DNA of 64,000 bases from Luidia sarsii (taxonomy: Eukaryota; Echinodermata; Asteroidea; Paxillosida; Luidiidae): contig OX465114.1 in assembly GCA_949987565.1 (NCBI GenBank), positions 9,094,188-9,158,187 of the forward strand, given 5' to 3'. Shown in pieces: positions 47,018 through 59,485 of this stretch (positions are counted from its first letter, which is position 1; each line of letters begins with the position of its first letter). The notes beneath the pieces were generated by a model, which was not told where the DNA came from, did not search any database, and worked only from the letters and a program-made list of their open reading frames with translations. The position numbers and the translations under genes were made by a program.

Positions 47018-48307
47018 AAGACGTTCCTCTATGTGATGGCTGTTCTCTGTCTCTTTGCGATCACCTTGATGCTGATAACTTTTACCGGAATCGAGTCTTA
47101 CATCGGAATCAGCCTTGCTGAAGTGACCCCTCACCGGCTACCGCAGTACGCAGTTGGCGTCACGCGCGCAGAAATGAATCGAACACGGACAACGCATGCG
47201 CGCGGTGACGTCATCGATGCGAATAGGTCACGCACAGCGACCCAGCAGCGAAGCGGTCGCTGCAGATACAAGATTCAAGTGTACGATGTCCCGGAATGTC
47301 TTCCGAAGAAAGCGTGGCGATGTGTCACGAGGCAGGTGATCGGGAAGCCACTCGAATGGACAAACGTAACATGCGCAGACTACGATTGCGACGTTCAGCT
47401 CATACTTTCACCTGATAAGAAATATCCCGGCACGGACGCTGTGGTGTTCCACTTCCTGTCGTTTCTGATTCCTAGCCCTATCCCAAGAGCAGACATGAAT
47501 CCCAACCAGGCCTGGATTTATTACAGCGTGGAGTCCCCGTACTCCAATTCCCAAGAGGGCAGTCGGCTTGGTGACTTACCCGTCCATGCCACGTGGACAT
47601 ACCACCGCGCTTCTGAAGTCTACTTCCCGTATGGCCAGTACAAGCCGGGAAAAGCTATGGCCAACCGCACCAGGTCCGTGGAAGATTGGCTGAAGAGTAA
47701 GACAAAACTCGTCGCCTGGATGGCTAGCAACTGCGGCTTCACAACTTGGCCGAGAATGCGGTTTGTGACGGAGCTGAAGAAGCACATTCCGGTCGATGCG
47801 TACGGCCGATGCGGTAATCTGACCTGCAGCCGTAAGGACACGGCGAATTGTTTACGCAAGTACAAATTCTACTTGTCAATCGAGAATACTGAAACCGGTG
47901 AATACATTACTGAAAAAGTCTGGCGAAAGGCTCTGTTGGAAGGCGTGGTTCCGATCGTGTACGGTCCTAGGAGACGAGACTATGAGGAGCTCTTACCCCC
48001 AAACTCTTTTATATACCTGGGCGATTTCAAGAGTATTAAGGATCTTGCAGAGTACTTGCGAATGTTAGACTCAAAACCAGAGCTATACGTTAAATATTTA
48101 GAATGGCAATACAAAGGTAGCGTGGAAGCAGGTTTGAATCACCGACCGACGAGATTCTGCGACGTTATTCCAGTGATTGAAAAAGTCAAGAGAGGGGAGA
48201 TGAAACGATTCCCTGTGAAGACGAGTAAATTCTATTCATCTCTCAGGAAGAGAAAGAAATCAAGCAATTCAAGCTTTGGACTTGGCAACTGGATTCCTTG
48301 GTGTTAG
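47018..48307 (+). CDS. GT10 fucosyltransferase 6 (class C), main coding exon
   Basis: Class-A-like protein with AGLNHRPTRFCDVI near 380-393 (class A has GMNHRPTRFCEVI), shared with gene 7. F31 in the anchor region (ITFTGIESY) is unique to this copy. Catalytic motifs and cysteines are intact. The 3' flank is diverged from U1-U5 and has an extra AATAAA near 48504, so 3' ends may differ. Confidence 0.93.
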   Translation, partial: KTFLYVMAVLCLFAITLMLITFTGIESYIGISLAEVTPHRLPQYAVGVTRAEMNRTRTTHARGDVIDANRSRTATQQRSGRCRYKIQVYDVPECLPKKAWRCVTRQVIGKPLEWTNVTCADYDCDVQLILSPDKKYPGTDAVVFHFLSFLIPSPIPRADMNPNQAWIYYSVESPYSNSQEGSRLGDLPVHATWTYHRASEVYFPYGQYKPGKAMANRTRSVEDWLKSKTKLVAWMASNCGFTTWPRMRFVTELKKHIPVDAYGRCGNLTCSRKDTANCLRKYKFYLSIENTETGEYITEKVWRKALLEGVVPIVYGPRRRDYEELLPPNSFIYLGDFKSIKDLAEYLRMLDSKPELYVKYLEWQYKGSVEAGLNHRPTRFCDVIPVIEKVKRGEMKRFPVKTSKFYSSLRKRKKSSNSSFGLGNWIPWC

Positions 48308-48851
48308 TTTGCAATGCATTGTCCACAAATTGAAGGCCTGACGTTTCGATCCTAGCAGGGCCCTTTTAAAAGCAGAGGGAGGTCATGGATCGGAAAGTTT
48401 TAATTCTGCGTCGATCCTGCCTCAGGTCCGAAAATACTCTCAAGGGGAATGCCTGCTGTCATACCAGTGCCATTGCTAGATATGGTATTTTCAGACGTTA
48501 CAATAAAATACCAGCATAGCTTTCAGGTAAACCGATTTAGGCCTTATAGCTTTAGTGAAAATTTTGGCTCAGTCATTGCATGGAATAAGAATGAGGCCAA
48601 CTTCCACGACCCTGGCTGATATGCCGATTACAAGGCGCTTATAGTCAGTCTATTATTTAGAGGGGTAGAACAATTCTGGCAGAATACAAAAAAGAGGGGT
48701 CACCAATATCCATGACCTCTACACTACGTGGAGCTTTTAACGCAGCGCCCAGAAGGTTCGCTGATTTGCAAAGTGAGGTCTAATCACGCCTTGGAATTGA
48801 AGTTGGAGGTTAATGGTCGTGCAATCTTAGCAGCAGTACCAGTGCACATTA

Positions 48852-49100
48852 TTATGCAGCTCGATTTGAGGCAGAGAATTCAGGACACTGATTGCGTAGC
48901 GCTGCAAAAAACTGTACACAACTTGTATCCTGCTTGCGCGTGTTTACCAATGAGTTAATTTTCTGCCTCAAACCGAGCTGCACATTATCATGCAGCTCGA
49001 TTTGAGGCAGAGAATTCAGGACACTGATTGCGTAGCGCTGCAAAAAACTGTACACAACTTGTATCCTGCTTGCGCGTGTTTACCAATGAGTTAATTTTCT
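48852..49100. repeat. 136-bp tandem duplication in the spacer of U6
   Basis: ATGCAGCTCGATTTGAGGC recurs at 48854 and 48990 (period 136), single-copy in U1-U5. The segment is bounded by TTTGAGGCAGAGAATT and its near-complement AATTTTCTGCCTCAAA, so it can form a cruciform. Confidence 0.9.
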
Positions 49101-50230
49101 GCCTCAAACCGTGCAGGGTATACCAGGGCACGATCATTGACGTGTATATACTGCTTAGAGCGTACGCTTCAGTTGGTAATTTCTAGACAACATCACAGAT
49201 CCTGGCAAAAAGTACACACGATTTACTAGAAATTCAAGTTTTCCTACATGTGTCTTCCTTACGTGTAGCGAACGAGATATCCATGCCGTGTGCACGTTTA
49301 GCGGATACCAAGTAGAGTATGACGTCATAATTGATGACACATCCGTTACATCACCTTCGTCACACCGACCGTTTCGTTCGCTTGCGAAAACTTTCTATCA
49401 ATTTTGTGACTTTCAAGTAACTCTATAAGCAGGGCGTGCACAATGACTGTAAATGATTATAGGTTTAAATTGTCATCTAAAACGTTCATATGAATGGATT
49501 GCATCTTTATGGATTTGTCAACGTTGTTTTGTTTATCATATCAAAAGGCATATGTTGGTAGCAGGTTGACTCGGTAGAGCATTGATATTTAGTTAGAATG
49601 GGAATACCAAATATCGGCGTTTTGATTGGCATTAGTAGGGATAATGATTATTGGAGATGTTTACACCTTAATACATGTACAAAGAGTTACTTCTATTTGA
49701 TTTGTTGGTTGGGATTGTGATTGGAGGTTCAAATGGTACATTCAGAATTTTACTTCATTAGATGCATGGCTGTGATAATAAATAAATTGTATGGTATCGG
49801 TACTGATAAACCAAGTGTAACTTTGTCTTGAAAGGGAGCCCATGAGTAAAATAGTACCAATGTTCATTCTGATATTATGGTTGGTGGTTGACTTTGTGGT
49901 TGTGGTTGTTGATGTATTAATGGTTGTAGTCGCGGTTGTCCTGATTCAAGATATGAACCACACAGCACAATATGAGATATTTCTGTTTACACAACACGTT
50001 TGCTTTTTATTGCCGAACAATTCGTCACGGTTTTCACGAAGAGACTAATTTGTCCATGGTGAGTAAAAGTAAACTTTCGAGAAAATCGCCTTTGAAACTT
50101 GGTCAATTTTAAAAACATTTACTTTTTATCGATTAACTTTCAACCTTGCCAATTGTACACATTGTGTAAAAGCAGGAGTCCCAGGCTTTCATTTAACGTG
50201 ATGTTTTCTACTCTACAATCAGTTAATTTT

Positions 50231-50372
50231 GGGAGGGGGAGGGGAGGGAGGGGAGGGAGGGGAGGGAGGGGGAGGGGGAGGCAGGGGAGGGAGGGGGGGG
50301 GGAGGGGAGGGGGGATGGAGGGGGAGGGAGGGTAGGGAGGGGGAGGGGGAGGGAGGGAGAGGGAGGGAGAGG
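50231..50372 (+). repeat. Polypurine tract, U6
   Basis: 142 bp, short type. Confidence 0.9.
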
Positions 50373-50864
50373 ACCAACCCAAATTACGCGGTGCACGAGG
50401 CTTGCATTTCCTCTGTAGCATTCTCATACGGTAGTGCCGTAATTTTCGTAATATAAACTGCAGCTTTGCACATTGATTTTGGAAAAGCTTTTTCAAAACA
50501 GGTATAGGTCTCGATTTCTGCACGGCTTCGTAAATTTCCTACCGTAGTCACACAACATGTACGTATCACTTCGCCAGTGGAACACGAACTTTACATTGGG
50601 AAAAAAAACATTCACGGAAACTACTGACCCGTAGTACTGTTGAAGTACTGCATTATTGTTATTATAATTTCATTATGTATCACGGTCTGTCTCCCTCAAC
50701 AGACCCCTCTGGTCGCTCGCTCGCTCGGGGCTTGCATGTGGTGGGTAAACAAATCTCTACTTGTTCCTTCATAAAAAGGAGGAAACTGCTCAGTACTGTT
50801 GTGACGCTGCCTTATTGTTATTATAATTTAAATAATCTTTCGACCTTTGCAGAAGGCGAGCTGG

Positions 50865-51172
50865 TATATAATAACGTAGCTTAGAAAACACACGATAGTC
50901 TGGTCGCTCGATTTCACTGTCTGTACGGCGAGGTACTTTTTTCACTGGATTGGGCATGCAAGGTGAATTCAACTTGTGTTGTCATTCAGGGCGTATTATT
51001 ACAAGGCTTTCGTTTTGCCAACACGGCGGATGGTTACGAAAGTTTCCTTTGGATTTGTTTAGTATCCTTGGCAGTGATACTATCGGCGACCATCCATTTC
51101 GAAAACAAGATCAACCCCAACATCAAGACGGCAACCTTGGCAGAAATCTGGTAGTTCACACGTAATATTCCA
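50865..51172 (+). promoter_or_regulatory. TATA-like box and 5'UTR exon 1 of gene 7
   Basis: TATATAATA at 50865, donor GTGAGT at 51173, empty transposon site between. Confidence 0.4.
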
Positions 51173-52158
51173 GTGAGTACAAACATGTTTATTATGACCG
51201 TTTGAAAGTAGTCCAAATGTACTTGTATAAATTATGTGCGACTGCAATTACATTGTAACTCATGATATGTAAAGCACAGGTGGCTGTATATACGTTAAGG
51301 TAATTGATCGTTGTCGAAACGGCTTAGAACGAGCAAATACTATTTTCATCGATCCAGAAATTTTAAATCCATGAAAACATAAAATATATTTGGTAATCAT
51401 CAGAGAAGCGCACAAAAAGACAAAAATGTTGGTCTCTGCGTGGGGATAAAGGAAGAAGGTAAGACTTAAAGGTTTCCATGGTGGAGATACTCAGAAGGTT
51501 TGCGGTAACACCATGTAACACATTATAATGTCCCTTTGTAGTTTAGAAGAAACAAATGAACTCAGAATACAATATTGGTAATAACGTTAAATATATTAGA
51601 GACATACATTCATAATAATAATAATAATAATAATAATAACTAATAACATTTCATCAGGCATAACGACACTCATCAAAAGTGTTATACTTCAAAAGTCTTG
51701 TCTAAAAGTAAAATAAGGTTGAAAACTACTTAACTGACTGCAATTGCGGCAATATGAAAACCTCATAAATGTAGACGTCCTGACATTTAATTAAACCTTC
51801 CATACCCATTTTCCAAGGGACTTCGATAAATATCATTATCTTGCATTCATCTTTGCATTATCACGTCGAGTAAGGGCAAAACCTCATTGAATTACATTCT
51901 CCTGGACGCAAACAAAATGTTATATCTATATCTCGCATTTGTTATTACGAGCGCTTGATGTATCCATCCAAGCAGGACCTTTCCAGAAGAAAGGTTCTCA
52001 GAAAGGTTCTGCTTGGATCGAAACGTCAGTCACTCGGAAACTTGAGTAGATTTCAGGTTTGCAACTTGTTTGGGTGTAAATTGCTGTAGAGTTTTGATTA
52101 TTGGTGCAGGATTTGCTTTCAAATTTCCTTACTTCAATGAATTTGTTAACTCTTGCAG

Positions 52159-52215
52159 ATCCTGTTATTCTGTCTCCTCGTAAAGATTGTTACCACAGCA
52201 ACAATGGATATAACG
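52159..52215 (+). CDS. Fucosyltransferase gene 7, exon 2 (MDIT)
   Basis: ATG at 52204, donor GTAGGT at 52216. Confidence 0.65.
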
Positions 52216-53078
52216 GTAGGTCATGTCCACTTTGATAAAAAAAACTGAGGAAAGCAAACATATCGTTTGTGTTGCAACTCACCGGTAGAGGGCACTATAC
52301 ATCGAAAGCCTCAAAGTATGGGTTTGTTTGGCATGTGACGTGACGCGTGTTCAAATTTGCCAGTGGCATAATTATAGAGCTCTACGAATACCGTTAGGTG
52401 TTTTTTTGGCGACTGTTCTTGAATTTGTTCTAGTAGGCTAATGAGTGGCTAATCAGATTCACGATGAATGTCGTGCTATCTAATGGGCACTGTACAGATA
52501 TTTTGTACGTTGACTCTATACAACCACGCAGGTCCAACTATGACCCAATCCATGTGTGGTCCAACGCCAGACCTAAATCTTGAGATGGATGGCTCTATGT
52601 ATATAACCTACCGACGGACACCAAAATAAAATGCCACGGAGGCTGGCATCTTTACAAAAGTATTACCAGTCGCAAAAACAAATTAATGATTAGACGGAAA
52701 CAGAAAACACTACTAGTCGCAAAAATATTCACGACCCGTCGAAAAAACCCAATTTGCGACCAGACTTAAACAGTCTGTTTCTGTCCATTCAGGGCCACCG
52801 TACTTTACAGTGCCACAGCTACAGGTATTATTTTATGAACGCGTTTTGGTCACAGTTTCTATGAAAATACCTTTTACTAAGCAGCACAGCAAACCTTCAA
52901 GTCCAGCGATAAACCGTTATCTGTGCTCTCCGTTTTCTAGGAGACAATCGGGCAAAGCACTGAGAATCAACGTAAATAATACCAGTATAGTAATTGACAA
53001 TCTCATTTATTTAGATTTTCATTAAGGGGAAAATTATATTATAATCTACATATGGTTTTGATTGTTATTCGTCCACAG

Positions 53079-54368
53079 AAGACGTTCCTCTATGTGATGG
53101 CTGTTCTCTGTCTCTTTGCGATCACCTTGATGCTGATAACTTCTACCGGAATCGAGTCTTACATCGGAATCAGCCTTGCTGAAGTGACCCCTCACCGGCT
53201 ACCGCAGTACGCAGTTGGCGTCACGCGCGCAGAAATGAATCGAACACGGACAACGCATGCGCGCGGTGACGTCATCGATGCGAATAGGTCACGCACAGCG
53301 ACCCAGCAGCGAAGCGGTCGCTGCAGATACAAGATTCAAGTGTACGATGTCCCGGAATGTCTTCCGAAGAAAGCGTGGCGATGTGTCACGAGGCAGGTGA
53401 TCGGGAAGCCACTCGAATGGACAAACGTAACATGCGCAGACTACGATTGCGACGTTCAGCTCATACTTTCACCTGATAAGAAATATCCCGGCACGGACGC
53501 TGTGGTGTTCCACTTCCTGTCGTTTCTGATTCCTAGCCCTATCCCAAGAGCAGACATGAATCCCAACCAGGCCTGGATTTATTACAGCGTGGAGTCCCCG
53601 TACTCCAATTCCCAAGAGGGCAGTCGGCTTGGTGACTTACCCGTCCATGCCACGTGGACATACCACCGCGCTTCTGAAGTCTACTTCCCGTATGGCCAGT
53701 ACAAGCCGGGAAAAGCTATGGCCAACCGCACCAGGTCCGTGGAAGATTGGCTGAAGAGTAAGACAAAACTCGTCGCCTGGATGGCTAGCAACTGCGGCTT
53801 CACAACTTGGCCGAGAATGCGGTTTGTGACGGAGCTGAAGAAGCACATTCCGGTCGATGCGTACGGCCGATGCGGTAATCTGACCTGCAGCCGTAAGGAC
53901 ACGGCGAATTGTTTACGCAAGTACAAATTCTACTTGTCAATCGAGAATACTGAAACCGGTGAATACATTACTGAAAAAGTCTGGCGAAAGGCTCTGTTGG
54001 AAGGCGTGGTTCCGATCGTGTACGGTCCTAGGAGACGAGACTATGAGGAGCTCTTACCCCCAAACTCTTTTATATACCTGGGCGATTTCAAGAGTATTAA
54101 GGATCTTGCAGAGTACTTGCGAATGTTAGACTCAAAACCAGAGCTATACGTTAAATATTTAGAATGGCAATACAAAGGTAGCGTGGAAGCAGGTTTGAAT
54201 CACCGACCGACGAGATTCTGCGACGTTATTCCAGTGATTGAAAAAGTCAAGAGAGGGGAGATGAAACGATTCCCTGTGAAGACGAGTAAATTCTATTCAT
54301 CTCTCAGGAAGAGAAAGAAATCAAGCAATTCAAGCTTTGGACTTGGCAACTGGATTCCTTGGTGTTAG
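53079..54368 (+). CDS. GT10 fucosyltransferase 7 (class C), main coding exon
   Basis: Last gene of the array. Same as gene 6 except S31 in place of F31. Full-length frame from 53052, all GT10 landmarks present, and C103 and C111 retained. Confidence 0.93.
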   Translation, partial: KTFLYVMAVLCLFAITLMLITSTGIESYIGISLAEVTPHRLPQYAVGVTRAEMNRTRTTHARGDVIDANRSRTATQQRSGRCRYKIQVYDVPECLPKKAWRCVTRQVIGKPLEWTNVTCADYDCDVQLILSPDKKYPGTDAVVFHFLSFLIPSPIPRADMNPNQAWIYYSVESPYSNSQEGSRLGDLPVHATWTYHRASEVYFPYGQYKPGKAMANRTRSVEDWLKSKTKLVAWMASNCGFTTWPRMRFVTELKKHIPVDAYGRCGNLTCSRKDTANCLRKYKFYLSIENTETGEYITEKVWRKALLEGVVPIVYGPRRRDYEELLPPNSFIYLGDFKSIKDLAEYLRMLDSKPELYVKYLEWQYKGSVEAGLNHRPTRFCDVIPVIEKVKRGEMKRFPVKTSKFYSSLRKRKKSSNSSFGLGNWIPWC

Positions 54369-54912
54369 TTTGCAATGCATTGTCCACAAATTGAAGGCCT
54401 GACGTTTCGATCCTAGCAGGGCCCTTTTAAAAGCAGAGGGAGGTCATGGATCGGAAAGTTTTAATTCTGCGTCGATCCTGCCTCAGGTCCGAAAATACTC
54501 TCAAGGGGAATGCCTGCTGTCATACCAGTGCCATTGCTAGATATGGTATTTTCAGACGTTACAATAAAATACCAGCATAGCTTTCAGGTAAACCGATTTA
54601 GGCCTTATAGCTTTAGTGAAAATTTTGGCTCAGTCATTGCATGGAATAAGAATGAGGCCAACTTCCACGACCCTGGCTGATATGCCGATTACAAGGCGCT
54701 TATAGTCAGTCTATTATTTAGAGGGGTAGAACAATTCTGGCAGAATACAAAAAAGAGGGGTCACCAATATCCATGACCTCTACACTACGTGGAGCTTTTA
54801 ACGCAGCGCCCAGAAGGTTCGCTGATTTGCAAAGTGAGGTCTAATCACGCCTTGGAATTGAAGTTGGAGGTTAATGGTCGTGCAATCTTAGCAGCAGTAC
54901 CAGTGCACATTA

Positions 54913-55165
54913 TTATGCAGCTCGATTTGAGGCAGAGAATTCAGGACACTGATTGCGTAGCGCTGCAAAAAACTGTACACAACTTGTATCCTGCTTGCGC
55001 GTGTTTACCAATGAGTTAATTTTCTGCCTCAAACCGAGCTGCACATTATCATGCAGCTCGATTTGAGGCAGAGAATTCAGGACACTGATTGCGTAGCGCT
55101 GCAAAAAACTGTACACAACTTGTATCCTGCTTGCGCGTGTTTACCAATGAGTTAATTTTCTGCCT
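54913..55165. repeat. 136-bp tandem duplication in the spacer of U7
   Basis: Same duplication as in U6 (copies start at 54915 and 55051), so it predates the split of these two units or was copied between them. Confidence 0.9.
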
Positions 55166-56295
55166 CAAACCGTGCAGGGTATACCAGGGCACGATCATTG
55201 ACGTGTATATACTGCTTAGAGCGTACGCTTCAGTTGGTAATTTCTAGACAACATCACAGATCCTGGCAAAAAGTACACACGATTTACTAGAAATTCAAGT
55301 TTTCCTACATGTGTCTTCCTTACGTGTAGCGAACGAGATATCCATGCCGTGTGCACGTTTAGCGGATACCAAGTAGAGTATGACGTCATAATTGATGACA
55401 CATCCGTTACATCACCTTCGTCACACCGACCGTTTCGTTCGCTTGCGAAAACTTTCTATCAATTTTGTGACTTTCAAGTAACTCTATAAGCAGGGCGTGC
55501 ACAATGACTGTAAATGATTATAGGTTTAAATTGTCATCTAAAACGTTCATATGAATGGATTGCATCTTTATGGATTTGTCAACGTTGTTTTGTTTATCAT
55601 ATCAAAAGGCATATGTTGGTAGCAGGTTGACTCGGTAGAGCATTGATATTTAGTTAGAATGGGAATACCAAATATCGGCGTTTTGATTGGCATTAGTAGG
55701 GATAATGATTATTGGAGATGTTTACACCTTAATACATGTACAAAGAGTTACTTCTATTTGATTTGTTGGTTGGGATTGTGATTGGAGGTTCAAATGGTAC
55801 ATTCAGAATTTTACTTCATTAGATGCATGGCTGTGATGATAAATAAATTGTATGGTATCGGTACTGATAAACCAAGTGTAACTTTGTCTTGAAAGGGAGC
55901 CCATGAGTAAAATAGTACCAATGTTCATTCTGATAATTATTATGGTTGGTGGTTGACTTTGTGGTTGTGGTTGTTGATGTATTAATGGTTGTAGTCGCGG
56001 TTGTCCTGATTCAAGATATGAACCACACAGCACAATATGAGATATTTCTATTTACAAAACAGGTTTGCTTTTTATTGCCGAACAATTCGTCACGGTTTTC
56101 ACGAAGAGACTAATTTGTCCATGGTGAGTAAAAGTAAGCTTTCGAGAAAATCGCCTTTGAAACTTGGTCAATTTTAAAAACAGTTACTTTTTATCGATTA
56201 ACTTTAAACCTTGCCAATTGTACACATTGTGTAAAAGCAGGAGTCCCAGGCTTTCATTTAACGTGATGTTTTCTACTCAACAATCAGTTAATTTT

Positions 56296-56453
56296 GGGAG
56301 GGGGAGGGGAGGGAGGGGAGGGAGGGGGAGGGGAGGGAGGGGAGGGAGGGGAGGGAGGGGGAGGGGGGAGGGAGGGGTGGAAGGGGAGAGAGGGGAGGGA
56401 GGGGGAGGGAGGGTAGGGAGGGGGAGGGGGAGGGAGGGGGAGGGAGGGAGAGG
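56296..56453 (+). repeat. Polypurine tract, U7 (long type)
   Basis: 158 bp, with the GGGGTGGAAGGGG interruption shared with U3 and a private GAGAGAGG block. Confidence 0.9.
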
Positions 56454-56950
56454 ACCAACCCAAATTACGCGGTGCACGAGGCTTGCATTTCCTCTGTAGC
56501 ATTCTCATACGGTAGTGCCGTAATTTTCGTAATATAAACTGCAGCTTTGCACATTGATTTTGGAAAAGCTTTTTCAAAACAGGTATAGGCCTCGATTTCT
56601 GCACGGCTTCGTAGATTTCCTACCGTAGTCACACAACATGCACGTATCACTTCGCCAGTGGAACACGAACTTTACATTGGGAAAAAAACATTCACGGAAA
56701 CTACTGACCCGTAGTACTGTTGAAGTACTGCATTATTGTTATTATAATTTCATTATGTATCACGGTCTGTCTCCCTCAACAGACCCCTCTGGTCGCTCGC
56801 TCGCTCGGGGCTTGCATGTGGTGGGTAAACAAATCTCTACTTGTTCCTTCATAAAAAGGAGGAAACTGCTCACCCGTAGTACTTTTGTGACGCTGCCTTA
56901 TTGTTATTATAATTTAAATAACCTTTCGCCCTTTGCAGAAGGCGAGCTGG

Positions 56951-57258
56951 TATATAATAACGTAGCTTAGAAAACACACGATAGTCTGGTCGCTCGATTT
57001 CACTGTCTGTACGGCGAGGTACTTTTTTCACTGGATTGGGCGTGCAAGGTGAATTCAACTTGTGTTGTCATTCAGGGCGTATTATTACAAGGCTTTCGTT
57101 TTGCCAACACGGCGGATGGTTACGAAAGTTTCCTTTGGATTTGTTTAGTATCCTTGGCAGTGATACTATCGGCGACCATCCATTTCCCAAACAAGATCAA
57201 CCCCAACATCAAGACGGCAACCTTGGCAGAAATCTGGTAGTTCACACGTAATATTCCA
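56951..57258 (+). promoter_or_regulatory. Orphan TATA-like box and 5'UTR exon 1 at the array edge
   Basis: TATATAATA at 56951 and GTGAGT donor at 57259, but no fucosyltransferase exon 2 or 3 follows. If transcribed, the donor would splice to something in the unique flank or be lost. Confidence 0.35.
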
Positions 57259-57377
57259 GTGAGTACAAACATGTTTATTATGACCGTTTGAAAGTAGTCC
57301 AAATGTACTTGTATAATTATGTGCGACTGCAATTACATTGTAACTCATGACATTTAAAGCACGGGTGGCTGTATATA

Positions 57378-59476
57378 GGCGGTCGGATCAACGCTAGAAA
57401 GCGCCCAGAAAACAATTCCCGTTCCAGTAGTTGGGATCTAAGTGAACTTTACACTGGCGGTACATTAAATTCTGCAAATGTCAAATCTGAAAAGTTCAAC
57501 TCATTTACATTGCACAAACAGGAGAAATCTAGATCGAAACTGTGAAAATTCCGACGAAAAATCAGCGAACATGGCTGCACGGCTGTCGTGAGGATTAGAC
57601 ATGCCTCAAGCCGCTTAAGTATGTGGGTGCAGAACACTAAATAGAGCTCCCATTGAACACTGTACAAAAACACTCACTTTCAAAGCCAATTATCCCATGC
57701 CCAAAAGTCTCTCAGTTCTTGTAGCTATACTTAAAATTGTAGTTTGGACCTTCATCTCTCAGATTCTTTTCAATTTTAGTGCCCTTAGCCGATTAGATTT
57801 TTTGCTAATTACCCCCAGAAAAAAACACCCCCAAAATGTCTAGTCGTCCAAGCCGAATTTCTGTAAGGATTTTGAGATGGACCCCTCCACTTCCGCAGCC
57901 AAATAGGGCCACATTTAAAGCCAGATATGGTCCAAATTTCATACCAAATTGAAGAGTGAACCCCCAGGTTGTCTTAAGCTTCACTTGTTCTACAATGTAT
58001 CAGTTAATTAGCCTCCAAAGACCCCTTATTAAAAAAACGTTGTGGGTACACACTTTATGATAATCAGCTCGGCGGAGCCATCTTGGATGGATTTTGTGTG
58101 CTGCACCCATGTACTCAGTAAAGAGCGCCCTCTTGGTGCTATCGAAGTGTACTGTCGGTCCGTTTGCGCTTGGCGTATGTAAAGTCTGCGACTTGAGTAA
58201 ACTCTGTTTAGCACTGTAGCATCAGCTAGGGATAGACTGGTATGCTGTCCCTTTAATACAGGCGCTGGAAATTACACGTTCACGTTCTACTCAAACTGGG
58301 TTGTCCAACAACCGCAATTAATTTATGTTTACAATACATTTACATAAATGGTTACATATTGTGAATTAGTCTGGATAATCTGAGTAGACTGATCCTCTAG
58401 AGTATTAATTATTTTCTTTCTGTGCAAATTGTAGATTCAAGTATTCCTACCCCCATGATTGAATATTAAGCTTAAACTTTAAAGCAAGTTTTAAACATGC
58501 TTGACTAAATTCAGGACTGCTTCTGCTGTTAATGTTAGTACATGCACCAAAGTACCAAAAGCAAGCAAAATATTGTGCACAGTCTTTTTTGAAGTTTCTG
58601 CATAGTTTATTACATGTACATTCACAATTATCTCCACAGCACCATCATCAAGCTTTCCAAGGTTTTCTTGTTTTGGGGATAGACGTAGTAGATTAATTTA
58701 ATAAATAGAGGTAGATGTATATTCATCAATAAATAAGATGTCACTAGGCATGCTGCCCGCCCTTGTCACCCTGCCAGCTTCCATTACTCCTCACGAACAA
58801 AGAAATCTACTTAGACTGAATTCAAATCAATTGCGATGACAAAAATAATGGTTAAAAAGAGCTATCAAGACAACAATATCACCTAAGAAGTCCGCCTGGC
58901 ACTAAACAAAGAAAAATCCAACTACATGTATGTCCTTTTGTGCTGTTGAAATATAATAATTTGCTTGGAATTGACTCTCTAAGAAAAGCTACGTATCAGG
59001 AAACACTGCAAACTAGAGATTGATCCAAAAGCAGCCTTGAAAAATTACGTTGAGATGTCACAATCTTATGAATTGGTGGATGATAAAAATACATGTGCCC
59101 TTTATGTTCATTCATGTACATGTACTAGCATAAAACCATTTTGTCGGGGTTGAAATATTTTCCTGACCTGACTTGCTAAAGGTAAAAAAAAAGCTTGCAG
59201 TCAGTACAGGCACTGGGCATGCCTAACCCATGTCAAGACAAAACCCGTACAAAATAGTACACTGTCCATAGCAAACTTGTATTTAAATGTACATACTGGC
59301 ATGTTTCACTAAGTCAAATCAGGTAACATCAATCTTGCATTTCTCGTGTCAATATTTTCCAGCAATTCTTTATCCAAATTGAAAAATTGGCAAAGAAAAC
59401 GTTGACAGGACCAGGACAGGCACCTGACCACCCTTGGCCTTAGACTAGAGTTAGATGGTGGCCTGAATCTGCCTGA
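57378..59476. other. Single-copy flank, no gene recognised
   Basis: The sequence begins with GGCGGTCGGAT, which recurs inverted at 63060-63070. Short minus frames (57449-57673, 58029-58214, 59309-59593) have no recognisable domain. The stretch 57880-58230 has the look of old repeat-derived DNA. I see no RNA gene. Confidence 0.5.
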
Positions 59477-59485
59477 ATGAAAGCG

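Larger units (their letters stand above)
45514..51574 (+). repeat. Tandem unit U6 (class C gene, hybrid unit)
   Basis: 6061 bp. From the 3' end of the gene to the 136-bp duplication it matches U7. Further down (GATAATAAATAAA, GATATTATGG, short polypurine tract) it matches U5. This makes it a chimera of the two types. Confidence 0.95.
51575..57377 (+). repeat. Tandem unit U7 (class C gene), truncated last unit
   Basis: Homology to the other units stops at GGCTGTATATA (57377), before the end of intron 1 of what would be gene 8. Its right part has more private substitutions than other units (for example ACGCCC-type changes near 56920-57050 and TTTCCCAAAC near 57184), as expected for an array edge. 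Confidence 0.92.
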
